A DNA stretch of 32,532 bases from Lutibacter sp. (GCA_030656195.1 JAUSOJ010000305.1:1-32532); one strand, 5' to 3'. Shown: positions 17,722-28,858, numbered from the stretch's first letter. Translations and numbers: made by a program. Notes: generated by a model not told the origin, from the letters alone.

Positions 17722-20328
17722 TTACTTTTTGGTAAGCATGCGTTTTATTTCATTCAACTTCATCAAGGCTTCAATAGGCGTAAGCGTATCGATGTTGGTG
17801 GAGAGAATTTCTTCTTTGATGTTTTCAAGCAAAGGATCATCCAGCTTAAAAAAACTCAATTGCATATCGTTTTCTGAAGCCGTTTTCAAGGTTTCTTTTA
17901 CGGATGAATTTGTGTGATTTTTTTCAAGTTGCTTCAGCATTTTTGTTGCACGGTGAATAACCGATGATGGCATTCCGGCCAATTTAGCCACGTAAATTCC
18001 AAAACTGTGTTCGCTGCCTCCGGGAACCAATTTTCGCAGAAAAACCACTTTATCTTTCAGTTCTTTTACGGAAACGTTGAAGTTTTTTACACGTTCAAAC
18101 GTATTGGTCATATCATTTAATTCGTGGTAATGCGTGGCGAACAATGTTTTTGCATTTGACGGATGTTCATGCAAATATTCTGCAATGGCCCAGGCAATTG
18201 AAATTCCGTCGTAGGTGCTTGTTCCCCGGCCAATTTCATCCAGCAACACCAAACTTCTTTCGGAAATATTGTTCAAAATACTGGCGGTTTCGTTCATTTC
18301 AACCATAAAAGTTGATTCGCCCATAGAAATGTTGTCACTGGCGCCAACACGCGTAAATATTTTATCGACCACGCCAATTCGGGCGTTTTGCGCAGGTACG
18401 TAACTGCCCATTTGCGCCAACAGCACAATTAAGGCAGTTTGGCGTAAAATAGCCGATTTACCGCTCATATTCGGACCGGTAATCATAATAATTTGTTGTT
18501 GGTTTCTGTTTAAAACAACGTCATTGGCAATATATTCTTCGCCTATTGGCAATTGCTTTTCAATCACCGGATGGCGGCCGTTTTTAATTTCCAAATCGGT
18601 GCTTTCATCCAAAAGCGGACGTACATAATTGTTTTGCTTGGCCACTTCGGCAAAAGAACTCAAACAATCAATTTGGGCAATTAATTGTGCGTTTAGCTGA
18701 ATGGGCTGAATGGAATCCATCAAAGAGCTGATCAATTCCGCAAAAAGTTCATTTTCGAGTTTTCCGATTTTATCTTCAGCGCCTAAAATTTTGGTTTCGT
18801 ATTCTTTTAATTCCTCAGTAATATAGCGCTCGGCGCTTACCAAAGTCTGTTTTCGAATCCAATCTTCAGGCACTTTGTCTTTGTGTGTGTTGCGAACTTC
18901 AATATAATAGCCAAAAACATTGTTGAAGGAAATTTTTAAGGAAGAAATGCCGGTGCGTTCAATTTCACGCACCTGCATATTGTCCAAATAGCCTTTTCCC
19001 AAGGTTGAAATAGCGCGTAATTCATCCAATTCGGCCGAAACGCCGCTTGCGATGGCATTTCCTTTATTGATATTTACCGGAGCGTCTTCATTTAATGTTT
19101 TGGTAATTTTTTCACGAATGGTGGTGCAGCTTTGCAGTTGTTCACCAATTATTTTTAACGCTTCGTTGTTGCTTTTTTCTGCGGATTCTTTTATGGGAAT
19201 GATGGCATTCAGGGAATTTTTAAGCGCCACAACTTCCCGCGGATTCACTTTTCCCACCGCCACTTTTGAAACCAACCGTTCAATATCGCTAATTTGCTTT
19301 ATTTGATAAGTGGTCAGTTCAAAAAAGTCGTCGTTGTCTATAAAATATTTTACAATATCATGGCGCCTTTTAATGCGATTTAAATCTTTTAAAGGCAATG
19401 CAAGCCAGCGTTTAAGCAACCTGCCTCCCATTGGCGAAATGGTTTTGTCGATCACATCCAAAAGCGTCACGGCATTTGGCGAATTGGAATGGTACAACTC
19501 CAAATTTCGAATGGTAAACCGGTCCATCCAAACATAATTTTCTTCGGAAATGCGATTGATGACCGAAATATGCTCTAATTTGTTGTGTTGTGTTTCTGAG
19601 AGATAATACAAAACCACGGCGGATGCAATGATGCCCTCTTCCAATTCTTCAATCCCAAAACCTTTGAGGGTTTTCACTTTAAAGTGATTGGTTAAAGCTT
19701 CGTTGGCATATTCTGGCTGAAAAATCCAGTCTTCCAAATAAAAATTATAAAAGCGCTCACCAAACAATTCGTTGAATTTTGCTTTGTGCTGTTTTTGCAC
19801 CAATACTTCGCTAGGACTGAAATTTTGCAACAGTTTGTCAATGTATTCTGCATTTCCCTGTGCGGTTAAAAATTCGCCGGTTGAAACGTCTAAAAAGGAA
19901 ATGCCAAGCAGTCTTTTTCCGAAATGCACCGCTGCTAAAAAGTTATTGGTTTTAGACTGTAAAACTTCATCGTTTAAGGAAACGCCAGGCGTTATCAATT
20001 CCGTAACGCCACGTTTTACAATGGTTTTTGTCATTTTAGGATCTTCCAGCTGGTCGCAAATTGCCACACGCATTCCGGCTTTTACCAATTTCGGCAAATA
20101 AGTGTTTAGAGAGTGGTGCGGAAATCCGGCCAAAGCGGTTTCTGATTCGCTTCCCGCGCCGCGTTTGGTTAAAACGATTCCTAAAACCCGGGATGCTTTT
20201 TTGGCGTCTTCACCAAAAGTCTCGTAAAAATCGCCAACCCTAAACAACAACATGGCATCAGGATATTTTGCCTTGATTGCATTGTATTGTTTCATTAAGG
20301 GAGAGACTTTATCGATTTTTGACGCCAA
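17722..20328 (-). CDS. mutS: DNA mismatch repair protein MutS
   Basis: 868 aa; [30 protein letters not shown]-like N-terminus, [17 protein letters not shown] Walker [23 protein letters not shown]. Confidence 0.97.
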   Translation of the reverse strand: MASKIDKVSPLMKQYNAIKAKYPDAMLLFRVGDFYETFGEDAKKASRVLGIVLTKRGAGSESETALAGFPHHSLNTYLPKLVKAGMRVAICDQLEDPKMTKTIVKRGVTELITPGVSLNDEVLQSKTNNFLAAVHFGKRLLGISFLDVSTGEFLTAQGNAEYIDKLLQNFSPSEVLVQKQHKAKFNELFGERFYNFYLEDWIFQPEYANEALTNHFKVKTLKGFGIEELEEGIIASAVVLYYLSETQHNKLEHISVINRISEENYVWMDRFTIRNLELYHSNSPNAVTLLDVIDKTISPMGGRLLKRWLALPLKDLNRIKRRHDIVKYFIDNDDFFELTTYQIKQISDIERLVSKVAVGKVNPREVVALKNSLNAIIPIKESAEKSNNEALKIIGEQLQSCTTIREKITKTLNEDAPVNINKGNAIASGVSAELDELRAISTLGKGYLDNMQVREIERTGISSLKISFNNVFGYYIEVRNTHKDKVPEDWIRKQTLVSAERYITEELKEYETKILGAEDKIGKLENELFAELISSLMDSIQPIQLNAQLIAQIDCLSSFAEVAKQNNYVRPLLDESTDLEIKNGRHPVIEKQLPIGEEYIANDVVLNRNQQQIIMITGPNMSGKSAILRQTALIVLLAQMGSYVPAQNARIGVVDKIFTRVGASDNISMGESTFMVEMNETASILNNISERSLVLLDEIGRGTSTYDGISIAWAIAEYLHEHPSNAKTLFATHYHELNDMTNTFERVKNFNVSVKELKDKVVFLRKLVPGGSEHSFGIYVAKLAGMPSSVIHRATKMLKQLEKNHTNSSVKETLKTASENDMQLSFFKLDDPLLENIKEEILSTNIDTLTPIEALMKLNEIKRMLTKK

Positions 20329-20406
20329 TTTTTTAAGAATTTACATTAGTTTTGCGAAGTTACATTTTAATTGAAATATTCAACGTTTCAACAAATAAAA
20401 AAAACA

Positions 20407-20937
20407 ATGAGAAAATTAAAAAACAGTGAATTGGAACGATTGGATGTTGAAGCGTTTAAAAAAACGGCTAAAATTCCGCTGATTGTTGTTCTTGACAATA
20501 TCAGAAGTCTGAACAATATTGGATCGGTTTTTAGAACCAGCGATGCTTTTTTGATTGAGAAAATTTATTTGTGCGGCATCACGGCAAAACCGCCGCATAA
20601 GGACATTCATAAAACTGCTTTGGGCGCCACCGAATCTGTTGATTGGGAATACGTTGAAGATACACTTGAACTTATTGAAAGACTGAACGATTCAAAAATT
20701 AAAATTTTGGCGATTGAACAGGCCGAAAACAGCACGATGCTGCAAGATTTTACCGTTGAACCCAACCAGAAATATGCAGTTATTTTTGGAAATGAGGTAA
20801 AAGGCGTGCAGCAAAAAGTGGTTTCAGCATCGGATTATTGCATTGAAATTCCGCAATTTGGCACCAAACATTCTTTGAATATTTCGGTAAGTGTGGGCGT
20901 TGTGCTTTGGGATTTGTTTAAGAAATTTAGGTTTTAG
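20407..20937 (+). CDS. TrmH/SpoU-family RNA methyltransferase
   Basis: LDNIRSLNNIGSVFRTSDAF, VIFGNEVKGV, IPQFGTKHSLNISVSVGVVLWD. Confidence 0.92.
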   Translation: MRKLKNSELERLDVEAFKKTAKIPLIVVLDNIRSLNNIGSVFRTSDAFLIEKIYLCGITAKPPHKDIHKTALGATESVDWEYVEDTLELIERLNDSKIKILAIEQAENSTMLQDFTVEPNQKYAVIFGNEVKGVQQKVVSASDYCIEIPQFGTKHSLNISVSVGVVLWDLFKKFRF

Positions 20938-21118
20938 CGGAATCTGTTGTTTTTGATTTGGGTTAATAAGCCAAAGACTTAACCGCGAGGGACGCAAAGA
21001 AAAAAACGCAAGGTGCGCGATGTTGTTTTGGTTAATTTTTGATGATGAAAGTTTTAAAATAGAAAATCGCAGATTGTAAATCAATTTGCATTAAGGATTG
21101 AAGCGATTGTTTGAGCTC

Positions 21119-21192
21119 TTTTAATTGTTGGAAACAATTAAAAAGCGAGTGCGAAAAGCCTGACCCGCCGGATGGCGGGGAATGCCCAAAAT
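21119..21192 (-). repeat. Copy C of the two-hairpin dispersed repeat (minus orientation)
   Basis: Reverse complement TTTTGGGCATTCCCCGCCATCCGGCGGGTCAGGCTTTTCGCACTCGCTTTTTAATTGTTTCCAACAATTAAA; palindrome at 21164-21179. Confidence 0.75.
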
Positions 21193-22547
21193 TAAAATCC
21201 TAAAATGATTTTTGCGATCCAAAAATAAATTAAAATCCCGAAAATATCGTTGCTTGTGGTGATAAAAGGCCCTGTTGCCAATGCCGGGTCGATGCCTCTT
21301 TTGTCTAAAATGATTGGGACAAAAGTGCCAATTATAGAGGCGATTATGATTACCGAAACCAAAGATATGGCAACGGTTAAGCCAACTTTTATGTTGAAAC
21401 CTAAAAAGAACATCCCTGCCGACATTAATAGCGCCGCAAGCACCAATCCGTTTAACAAGCTTAATGAAACTTCTTTGATCAATCTTTTCCACCAAGAACC
21501 TCTTAAACTGTCGTTTGCCAAACCTTGGAGGACAATTGCGGAAGATTGTACGCCAACGTTTCCGGCCATTGCCGCAATTAAAGGGGTAAAAAAGAACAAT
21601 TCTTTGTATTTCACCATAGCGGCTGAGAATCCGCCCAAGATGGAAACACTCACAAATCCGCCAAAAAGCGCTAAAATTAGCCAGGGCAAACGCGCTTTTG
21701 TCAATTCCCAAATGGTATCATCAGCTTCCACATCCTGTGAAATCCCTGCAGCCATTTGGTAATCTTTTTCCGCTTCATCTTTAATAACGTCAACAATATC
21801 ATCAATGGTGATTCTTCCCACCAAACGGCCAGCTTTATCCACCACCGGAATGGCTTCTAAATCGTATTTTTGCATAATTCTTGCCACATCTTCGGCCTTA
21901 TCGTCAACGTGCACAAAATCCACTTTTTTGATAAAAATGTCTTTGATGGCGGTTCTTGTTGAGGTTGTCAATAAATCTTTTAAAGACAATCGGCCTTTTA
22001 AAATGTCATGGTCATCAACCACATAGATGGAATGTACGCGCGACACTTCTTCAGCCTGGGCGCGCATTTCTTTAACGCAGGTAAGCACATTCCAATTTTC
22101 ATTGACTTTGATAAGCTCTTTCGCCATTAACCCGCCGGCAGAATTTTCATCGTACCGCAAAAGATCCCGAATGTCCTTGGCGTGCTCTTCATCTTCAATA
22201 TGGGAAATTACTTCTTCCTGTTGTTTGTTGGTAAGTTCCGCAATAATATCGGCAGCATCATCGGTGTCCAATTCCGAAATTTCTTCCGCAATCTCTTTGG
22301 ATGAAAGTCCGCCCAAGATTTTTTCACGGGTATCTTCATCCAATTCGGTAATCACATCAGATGTTACATCGCTATCCAGTAATTTTATTAAATAGATGCC
22401 TTCCTCAATGGTTAAATCCTCGATAATTTCAGCAATGTCGGCATAATGCACTTCAGCCAATTGCTTTAAAATCGACTCATTGTTGCCGTCAGCAATTAAT
22501 TCCTGAATTTCTTGGATGTAACCTTTTGTTATTTCAAACGGCATCAT
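21192..22547 (-). CDS. mgtE: Magnesium transporter MgtE
   Basis: N-terminal helical repeats, CBS domains ([44 protein letters not shown]), C-terminal TM segments. Confidence 0.94.
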   Translation of the reverse strand: MMPFEITKGYIQEIQELIADGNNESILKQLAEVHYADIAEIIEDLTIEEGIYLIKLLDSDVTSDVITELDEDTREKILGGLSSKEIAEEISELDTDDAADIIAELTNKQQEEVISHIEDEEHAKDIRDLLRYDENSAGGLMAKELIKVNENWNVLTCVKEMRAQAEEVSRVHSIYVVDDHDILKGRLSLKDLLTTSTRTAIKDIFIKKVDFVHVDDKAEDVARIMQKYDLEAIPVVDKAGRLVGRITIDDIVDVIKDEAEKDYQMAAGISQDVEADDTIWELTKARLPWLILALFGGFVSVSILGGFSAAMVKYKELFFFTPLIAAMAGNVGVQSSAIVLQGLANDSLRGSWWKRLIKEVSLSLLNGLVLAALLMSAGMFFLGFNIKVGLTVAISLVSVIIIASIIGTFVPIILDKRGIDPALATGPFITTSNDIFGILIYFWIAKIILGF

Positions 22548-23310
22548 TTTCTATTTTAGCGGTCAGACTTATAAATTCTTGAACGGATAATTGTTCCGGA
22601 CGTTTGGCAAAGATAGGGTCTTCTCTTAAATTATCGGATAAATTGAGCGTTTTTAAACTGTTACGCATGGTTTTTCTGCGCTGGTTGAAAGCGGTTTTAA
22701 CAACGGTATAGAACAATTTTTCGTTCACCGGCAAGGTGAAATTTTCTTTTCGGGTGAGCCTGATTACGCCAGAATCCACTTTTGGCGGCGGATTGAAAAC
22801 TGTGGGCGGCACCGTAAATAAATATTCCACATCGTAAAAGGCCTGCGTTAACACGGATAAAATTCCGTACACTTTGCTGCCTTCTTTTTCAGCGATGCGC
22901 TTGGCGACTTCTTTTTGGAACATGCCTGAAAATTCAGGAATTTGATGTCGGTTTTCCAGTGTTTTAAACACAATTTGCGTGGAAATATTGTAGGGAAAGT
23001 TGCCTATTATTGCCACTTGTTCTTCCCCAAAATAATCGGAAATGTTAATTTTTAAAAAGTCTTTTGAAATAATTCTGTCGGCCAGGTTTAAATAGTTTGC
23101 TTTCAAATATTCCACCGACTCTGTGTCAATTTCAATCACGTGCACAACCAAGTCTTTTTTAAGGATATACTTGGTTAAAACACCCATTCCCGGACCAATT
23201 TCCAAGACGGTTTTATAGCCTTTTTCGGTTAGGCTGTCGGCAATATTTTGCGCTATCTGCTCGTCTTTCAGAAAATGTTGTCCAAGGTGTTTTTTTGCTC
23301 TTACACTCAT
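22534..23310 (-). CDS. rsmA: 16S rRNA (adenine(1518)-N(6)/adenine(1519)-N(6))-dimethyltransferase
   Basis: [41 protein letters not shown]; overlaps mgtE by 14 nt. Confidence 0.95.
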   Translation of the reverse strand: MSVRAKKHLGQHFLKDEQIAQNIADSLTEKGYKTVLEIGPGMGVLTKYILKKDLVVHVIEIDTESVEYLKANYLNLADRIISKDFLKINISDYFGEEQVAIIGNFPYNISTQIVFKTLENRHQIPEFSGMFQKEVAKRIAEKEGSKVYGILSVLTQAFYDVEYLFTVPPTVFNPPPKVDSGVIRLTRKENFTLPVNEKLFYTVVKTAFNQRRKTMRNSLKTLNLSDNLREDPIFAKRPEQLSVQEFISLTAKIENDAV

Positions 23311-23314
23311 AAAA

Positions 23315-23647
23315 TTAGTTTTTCACGCTCATGCTAAATTGCTCGCTGATTATTTTTAATTCGGTTCTGAAAGCAACAAATTTACCACTAAAAAGTTTGG
23401 TAGCTTCGTCGCGCAATCTTGCGGCGTCTTCTTTATAATATTCCTGTAAAGTTGCCAAACTTTCGGTGGTATATTGCACAGAGTAGGTTGTGCCGCCCAT
23501 TTCTTCCTCAATCATCACCTGGCTCATTTTGGCGTAGCTGAATTTTCCGGTTGAAAGCATATCGGGAATGTGTTTTTCTTTCATCCATTGCAACCATTCA
23601 TCGTGGATGGATTCTTCTATATTTGTGGTAACGCTGTAGATGTACAT
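23315..23647 (-). CDS. DUF4286 family protein
   Basis: 110 aa; [45 protein letters not shown] resembles DUF4286 from memory. Confidence 0.8.
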   Translation of the reverse strand: MYIYSVTTNIEESIHDEWLQWMKEKHIPDMLSTGKFSYAKMSQVMIEEEMGGTTYSVQYTTESLATLQEYYKEDAARLRDEATKLFSGKFVAFRTELKIISEQFSMSVKN

Positions 23648-23648
23648 A

Positions 23649-23774
23649 TTAAAAGTTAGATATTAGATATTAGATATTAAAAGTTAAAAGTTAAAAGTTA
23701 AATGTTAAAAGTTAAAAGTTAAATGTTAAATGTTAAATGATAAATGTTAAATGTTAAATGTTAAATGTTAAAAG
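23649..23774. repeat. Heptanucleotide tandem repeat array (TTAAAAG/TTAAATG units plus AGATATT x3)
   Basis: Period of 7 bp with about 14 or more units, directly abutting the DUF4286 start codon. Confidence 0.93.
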
Positions 23775-23825
23775 AAAAATAACTGCTAAAGATAAAAAAT
23801 ATCTTTCTTAAGTGACTCTTTCAAA

Positions 23826-23860
23826 CTCCCTTTCCTTAGGAAAGGGCTGGGGATAGGATT
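23826..23860. repeat. Palindromic element CCCTTTCCTTAGGAAAGGG plus CTGGGGATAGGATT
   Basis: CCCTTTCC-TTA-GGAAAGGG inverted repeat in the intergenic region; could also act as a terminator. Confidence 0.6.
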
Positions 23861-23869
23861 TGCTTTTTC

Positions 23870-25645
23870 CTAATTCACCTCATCGCCCCGCAGTTTCCTG
23901 AATTTTTTCCGGGCATCCACCACATAAATGCTCGATGGATAGTCAAATATCATTTTTTGATAATATTCTTTGGCTTTTTCCGGACGGTTTAATTTGTTTA
24001 AATACAATTCGGCCAGATAATAATGGGCGTCATCGGCCAAAATATCATCTTTATTTAGGCTGATAATTTGTAAATAGTTGTTTTCAGCATTTGTAAACTG
24101 ATTTATTTTTTCAAACAATTGCGCTTGTTTAAAGAGCGCTTCATCTTCAATAGGATGACCTTTATATTGGTTCAAAACAAATTGCAAGGTATCAATGGCC
24201 TGCTGATTTTTGTTCTGATAGGAAAGCAAATCGGCAACGGCATATTTTTTCAAGGCTATTTTTAAACTGTCTTTTACGGCATTGTCTGTAATCAACAAAT
24301 TTAACGCCAAAGCATCGTTGGCGATGAGTTGCGAGGTAGAGTTTTTCAATACGCTGAGCTGCGATTGTGCCCATTCAAAATCGCCTTTAAAATAGGATGT
24401 TTGCGCAATTTTAAACCGCGCCGTTTGTCCGATCGGCTGATTTTTTAAATCGTTTTGAACTTGGGTATAATAAATTAAGGCGCTGCTGAATTTGTTTTCA
24501 AATACCAAAATATCAGCCAATTTTGTTTTTAAATACCCTTTTTGAAATTCGTTAACGGGCAATTTTAGCGCTTCTTTCAACACTGAAATCGCTTGTTCTG
24601 ATTCGTTTTTTTTGAAAGCCAAAAATTCTGCATAAATGGATTGAATACTCAAAGTGGCCACGTTTTTACCATATTGTTTAAACAATTGCTGAAATTGAAT
24701 TTCAACGGTTTCAACTGGGGCGTTTGTTTTCATATTTACTTCAAGCAAATACAATTTGGCAAGCAATTCAGTTTCTAAATTTGGCGAATTTTCCAGCACA
24801 TAGTGGAAACAGTTTTTTGTGGCTTCAAAATCGTTGTTTTCAAAAGTGATTTTTCCTAAATTTAGGATGCCGTTTAAATTGCCCACATTTCTTTTGTGCA
24901 GTGCTTTTTCCTGAATTAGTGCTTTATCGTATTCTTTTTGTTGGATAAAAAGCCAGCTCAACAATTCATTCCAGCTCTTATTCGGATTGTTTTGTGATCG
25001 TTTTAACAGGAGTTTTCTCAGTAAAATATTGGATTCACTTTCAGCATCCTCCGTAATAAATCTTCCGATATAACTTTTCGCAACCGATTCGTAATTTTCA
25101 TTTGTTTCAATCAGGTCCAGGTAGGTGTTGAACATATTTTCAATTTCCCCTTTTTCACTATAAATTAAAGCGATTTGAAAGTTGTAATTGGCATTCGGAT
25201 TCATGGCCATCGCTTTTTTGTAGGCAAGCAGGGCATAGTCCAACAGGAAATTGTCGTGAAAAGTTTTGGCGACCACATAACCCAATGCCGGCGATTTATC
25301 TATTGAAAGCAAGGCTTTTTCATAATATGGAGCGGCTTTGTCGGGAAAATTTTGCAATTGTTCGTTGTAGCCTAATTCCACATACAAATACTCTTGATTT
25401 GGGTAGCTTTTTAATTGTTTCACCACAATTTGAGTCACTTCCTCAAATTTTTCCAACTGTTGATAGCAATCAATTAATGCGTTTAAATAATTGGCGTTAT
25501 AGGGATTTTTTTCAAACAGCGTTTTGTAGAGTGAAGCCGCTTTTTCATACTCGCCATTTCTAAAATACTGCGATGCCAGTTGCGGTTCCTGTGCATAAAT
25601 TTGCAGGGAAAAGCAACAGACAAACAAGATTAAAGCGTTGCGCAT
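23870..25645 (-). CDS. Secreted tetratricopeptide-repeat protein
   Basis: Signal MRNALILFVCCFSLQIYAQ, then TPR units such as QYFRNGEYEKAASLYKTLFEKNPYNANYLNALIDCYQQLEKFEE. Confidence 0.87.
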   Translation of the reverse strand: MRNALILFVCCFSLQIYAQEPQLASQYFRNGEYEKAASLYKTLFEKNPYNANYLNALIDCYQQLEKFEEVTQIVVKQLKSYPNQEYLYVELGYNEQLQNFPDKAAPYYEKALLSIDKSPALGYVVAKTFHDNFLLDYALLAYKKAMAMNPNANYNFQIALIYSEKGEIENMFNTYLDLIETNENYESVAKSYIGRFITEDAESESNILLRKLLLKRSQNNPNKSWNELLSWLFIQQKEYDKALIQEKALHKRNVGNLNGILNLGKITFENNDFEATKNCFHYVLENSPNLETELLAKLYLLEVNMKTNAPVETVEIQFQQLFKQYGKNVATLSIQSIYAEFLAFKKNESEQAISVLKEALKLPVNEFQKGYLKTKLADILVFENKFSSALIYYTQVQNDLKNQPIGQTARFKIAQTSYFKGDFEWAQSQLSVLKNSTSQLIANDALALNLLITDNAVKDSLKIALKKYAVADLLSYQNKNQQAIDTLQFVLNQYKGHPIEDEALFKQAQLFEKINQFTNAENNYLQIISLNKDDILADDAHYYLAELYLNKLNRPEKAKEYYQKMIFDYPSSIYVVDARKKFRKLRGDEVN

Positions 25646-25748
25646 AAGGCGATTTTTACATTTCTCAAAGATAACCAAACAAGTGTTAAAGTTTTAATAA
25701 ATAAAGCTGTTTTCACAAAAGCGCTGTTGCAAATTTACCCGTAAAAAG

Positions 25749-25762
25749 TCTTTCTAGAAAGA
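25749..25762. promoter_or_regulatory. Perfect 14-bp palindrome TCTTTCTAGAAAGA upstream of a small ORF
   Basis: Identical to its own reverse complement; 19 nt before the ATG at 25782. Confidence 0.5.
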
Positions 25763-25781
25763 ACCATTTAAATTTTAGGTT

Positions 25782-25925
25782 ATGAAAGCACAGGTTGAAA
25801 ATTACGAGACAAAAAAGAATAGCGCATTAAATTTTATGAAAAACGGACAATTGAACGCTTATTTTGAAGCGTTGGTTGAAATGAACAATTACAAAAAATT
25901 AATGTTTACCGTTTGCGCTAATTAA
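25782..25925 (+). CDS. Small 47-aa hypothetical protein MKAQVENYETKKNSALNFMKNGQLNAYFEALVEMNNYKKLMFTVCAN
   Basis: Complete ORF, absent from the track (short); amphipathic soluble-looking composition; ends overlapping the convergent serS stop by 8 nt. Confidence 0.65.
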   Translation: MKAQVENYETKKNSALNFMKNGQLNAYFEALVEMNNYKKLMFTVCAN

Positions 25926-27192
25926 TGAATTCAAATCCGCAATATGGCACCAATGCATCGGGAATTTTAATTCCTTCGGGCGTTTGGCAATTTTCCAATA
26001 AGCCTGCCAAAACACGTGGCAATGCTAACGAACTTCCATTGAGCGTATGCGCCAATTCACTTTTACCTTCACTGTTTTTAAACCGAAGTTTCAATCGGTT
26101 TGCCTGAAATGTTTCGAAATTAGACACCGAACTAATTTCCAGCCAACGGTCCTGCGCAGTTGAAAACACTTCAAAATCGTAGGTTAATGCCGAGGTAAAT
26201 CCCATATCTCCTCCACACAAACGCAATATTCTGTAAGGCAATTTCAGTTCCTGCAAAATCCCTTTTACGTGATTTACCATCAATTCCAAAGCCGCATAGG
26301 AGTTTGAAGGATGTTCAATTCGCACAATTTCTACTTTGTCAAATTGATGCAACCTATTCAATCCTCGAACATGAGCGCCGTAAGAACCGGCTTCTCTTCT
26401 AAAACAAGGCGTATAAGCTGTTTTAAGAATTGGAAATTCGGATTCTTTTAAAATAACGTCTCTGTAAATATTGGTGACGGGAACTTCCGCAGTTGGAATT
26501 AAATATAAATTATCGGTGGCGTCATGATACATTTGCCCTTCTTTATCGGGCAATTGTCCGGTTCCAAATCCTGATGCTTCGTTCACCAAATGCGGCACCT
26601 GAACTTCATCATAACCCGCAGCGGTATTTTTATCCAAAAAATAATTGATCAATGCGCGTTGCAATTTTGCGCCTTTTCCTTTGTATACAGGAAAACCTGC
26701 GCCTGCAATTTTATTGCCCAGTTCAAAATCGATGATGTCGTATTTTTTTGCCAATTCCCAGTGCGGCATGGCACCTTCGTGCAATTTTGGAATTTCGCCT
26801 TCCTGAAAAACATTTAGGTTGTCCTCTGCAGAAGTTCCTGCAGGCACAATTTCATTGGGAATATTTGGAATTAAGTATAATAATTCCTGTAAATCGGTTG
26901 ATTTTTGCTGAAGATTGTCGCTTAGTTCTTTTGATCTATCTTTTAGCTGAATGGTTTTTTGTTTTAAAATAGCGGCTTTTTGTGTTTCGCCCGATTTAAA
27001 TAAATCGCCAATGTCTTTAGAAAGTTTATTGGATTCGGCTAAAATAGCGTCCAGTTCTGTTTGAATGGCCCTTCTTTCTTCATCAGCCAAAATGGTTTTG
27101 TCGACCATTTCTTCGGCATTTTTATAATTTCTTTTTGCCAAACCTTTTAAAACAGTTTCTCTGTTTTCTCTTATAAACGCTACTTGTAACAT
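25918..27192 (-). CDS. serS: Serine--tRNA ligase
   Basis: MLQVAFIRENRETVLKGLAKRNYKNAEEMVD coiled coil; LYLIPTAEVPVTNIYRD, TPCFRREAGSYG, NGSSLALPRVLAGLLENCQTPEG. Confidence 0.96.
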   Translation of the reverse strand: MLQVAFIRENRETVLKGLAKRNYKNAEEMVDKTILADEERRAIQTELDAILAESNKLSKDIGDLFKSGETQKAAILKQKTIQLKDRSKELSDNLQQKSTDLQELLYLIPNIPNEIVPAGTSAEDNLNVFQEGEIPKLHEGAMPHWELAKKYDIIDFELGNKIAGAGFPVYKGKGAKLQRALINYFLDKNTAAGYDEVQVPHLVNEASGFGTGQLPDKEGQMYHDATDNLYLIPTAEVPVTNIYRDVILKESEFPILKTAYTPCFRREAGSYGAHVRGLNRLHQFDKVEIVRIEHPSNSYAALELMVNHVKGILQELKLPYRILRLCGGDMGFTSALTYDFEVFSTAQDRWLEISSVSNFETFQANRLKLRFKNSEGKSELAHTLNGSSLALPRVLAGLLENCQTPEGIKIPDALVPYCGFEFIN

Positions 27193-27245
27193 GGGTTTTA
27201 TCCTTTAATTAAAAGGCAAATTTAACAAATTGCAATTAAAGGATG

Positions 27246-27776
27246 TTAATTAGTTGCATTTGATTTTATACAAACTGTTTCATTGATGGCTGAAATAATT
27301 TGCGGCACTTCATCAATCTTAAAATTGAAGTCTATTTTAAGGCCTTTTTTTGAAGATTTTGTGATTTTAAATTCGCCTTTTTTGATGGGAAAATAACCCG
27401 ATTCGCCTTTGCAGAAGCATAAACGTCCAAAGTGTAATTTCGCATCCTGAAGGGTTTCATTGGTGAATGTTTTTTCTGTAATGACGGAATCCAATTCGGC
27501 AAAAACGATTTCAGAATAATTGCTGTCTTGGGTATTTGGAATGGGTTTTCTGGTATATATATATTTAAAAATCGTTTTATTTCCTTCAGAAATTACGGGA
27601 TATAAATTGCCAAATTCATCTTTTTTAAATTCCAAGGAGGAGTTTGGCAGCAATTCAATGGTGCAATCGCCATTTTCGGGACAATTTAAAGTATTGACCA
27701 AAAGGGCTTCATTTATCATAAAAGTAGATTTACAAGAAACAATAATTAAAAACAGCAATGGCAGTAGATTTTTCAT
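27246..27776 (-). CDS. Hypothetical lipoprotein
   Basis: 176 aa with lipobox MKNLLPLLFLIIVSCKS. Confidence 0.65.
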   Translation of the reverse strand: MKNLLPLLFLIIVSCKSTFMINEALLVNTLNCPENGDCTIELLPNSSLEFKKDEFGNLYPVISEGNKTIFKYIYTRKPIPNTQDSNYSEIVFAELDSVITEKTFTNETLQDAKLHFGRLCFCKGESGYFPIKKGEFKITKSSKKGLKIDFNFKIDEVPQIISAINETVCIKSNATN

Positions 27777-27794
27777 TTGTGTAATTTAAGGTTT

Positions 27795-28736
27795 TTAAAG
27801 CTCAAACAGTGTACCGTTTATAATTTCCAATGATTTTTGTCTGTCATTCTCCAATTGATTTTTCAGATTGTCAACCGAATCAAATTTTTGTTCATCACGC
27901 AAGAATTTCAGCACATCAATTTGAATTTTTTTGCCGTATAAATCTTTGTTGAAGTTGAAAAAATGAATTTCAATGGTTTGTTTTTTGCCTTTAACCGTTG
28001 GGTTGTAGCCAATATTCATCATGCCGTAAACGGTTTGGTTTTCTATTTCAGATTTAACAATATAAGACCCTGTTTTTGGCAATAATTTATAAGTTTCTTC
28101 AATAAATAAATTTGCGGTTGGAAATCCGATTTTTTCACCTAGATTTTTCCCTTTTACAATTTCTCCAGTCAGCATAAAATGATAACCCAAATAGCGGTTT
28201 GCTTCCTCGATGTTGCCACGTTCAATGGCTTTTCTGATTTTTGTTGAACTGATGGTGATATGGTCAATTTCCTGTTGGGAAATTTTGTTTACTTCAAAAC
28301 CAAAAATCTTTCCATATTCGGATAATTGATCAAAATTACCTTCTCTGTTTTTACCGAAACGATGGTCGTAACCAATGATTAAATTGGAAATTTTAAGGTG
28401 GTCAACCAACACGTTTTTTACAAAATCCAAGGCTGTTTCTTCGGCAAAATCTTTTGTGAATTCGTGTATTACCAAAATGTCCAATGCTGTTTTTTTCAAC
28501 AATTCAATGCGTTCCTCAAGGGTGTTAATCAATTTAATATCGGCATTTTTTTGCAAAACCATTCTGGGATGCGGGAAAAAAGTCAATAAAACTGAAGATG
28601 CACTGTTTTTTTTTGCACTATTGATGAGATTCAACAACACTTTTTGATGTCCAATATGTACGCCGTCAAAAGTGCCAATGGTCACAAAAGTTTTGTTTTT
28701 TGAGGAGTAGTCGGCTAAATTGGAATAAATTTTCAA
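27795..28736 (-). CDS. ribF: Bifunctional riboflavin kinase/FAD synthetase
   Basis: VTIGTFDGVHIGHQKVL, IGYDHRFGKNREGNFD, GFPTANLFIEE, GMMNIGYNPTVKG. Confidence 0.95.
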   Translation of the reverse strand: MKIYSNLADYSSKNKTFVTIGTFDGVHIGHQKVLLNLINSAKKNSASSVLLTFFPHPRMVLQKNADIKLINTLEERIELLKKTALDILVIHEFTKDFAEETALDFVKNVLVDHLKISNLIIGYDHRFGKNREGNFDQLSEYGKIFGFEVNKISQQEIDHITISSTKIRKAIERGNIEEANRYLGYHFMLTGEIVKGKNLGEKIGFPTANLFIEETYKLLPKTGSYIVKSEIENQTVYGMMNIGYNPTVKGKKQTIEIHFFNFNKDLYGKKIQIDVLKFLRDEQKFDSVDNLKNQLENDRQKSLEIINGTLFEL

Positions 28737-28827
28737 AATTGAAAACGGGTTTGGTTACTTATGGATTACAAAAATACTTTAATTAATTAAAATGGGATTG
28801 ATGTGTGTAATTAATTTGGTATTATAA

Positions 28828-28858
28828 TTGTGCAAAACAAATTATCAATATATATTTG
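28828..28858 (+). promoter_or_regulatory. Putative Bacteroidetes housekeeping promoter: TTG - 20 nt - TATATTTG
   Basis: -33 TTG at 28828-28830 and -7 TATATTTG at 28851-28858, upstream of the metalloprotease gene. Confidence 0.55.

Noticed and set aside
20975-21025. ACCGCGAGGGACGCAAAGAAAAAAACGCAAGGTGCGCG degenerate repeat-like intergenic stretch
   Set aside because: Looks like a decayed dispersed repeat common in this phylum, but no second copy in the window supports it.
21121-21711. 196-aa minus-strand ORF overlapping mgtE
   Set aside because: Alternate frame of mgtE with R/H/F-rich composition.
23649-23774. Possible CRISPR or iteron array
   Set aside because: 7-bp AT-only units without spacers; better described as a heptanucleotide microsatellite.
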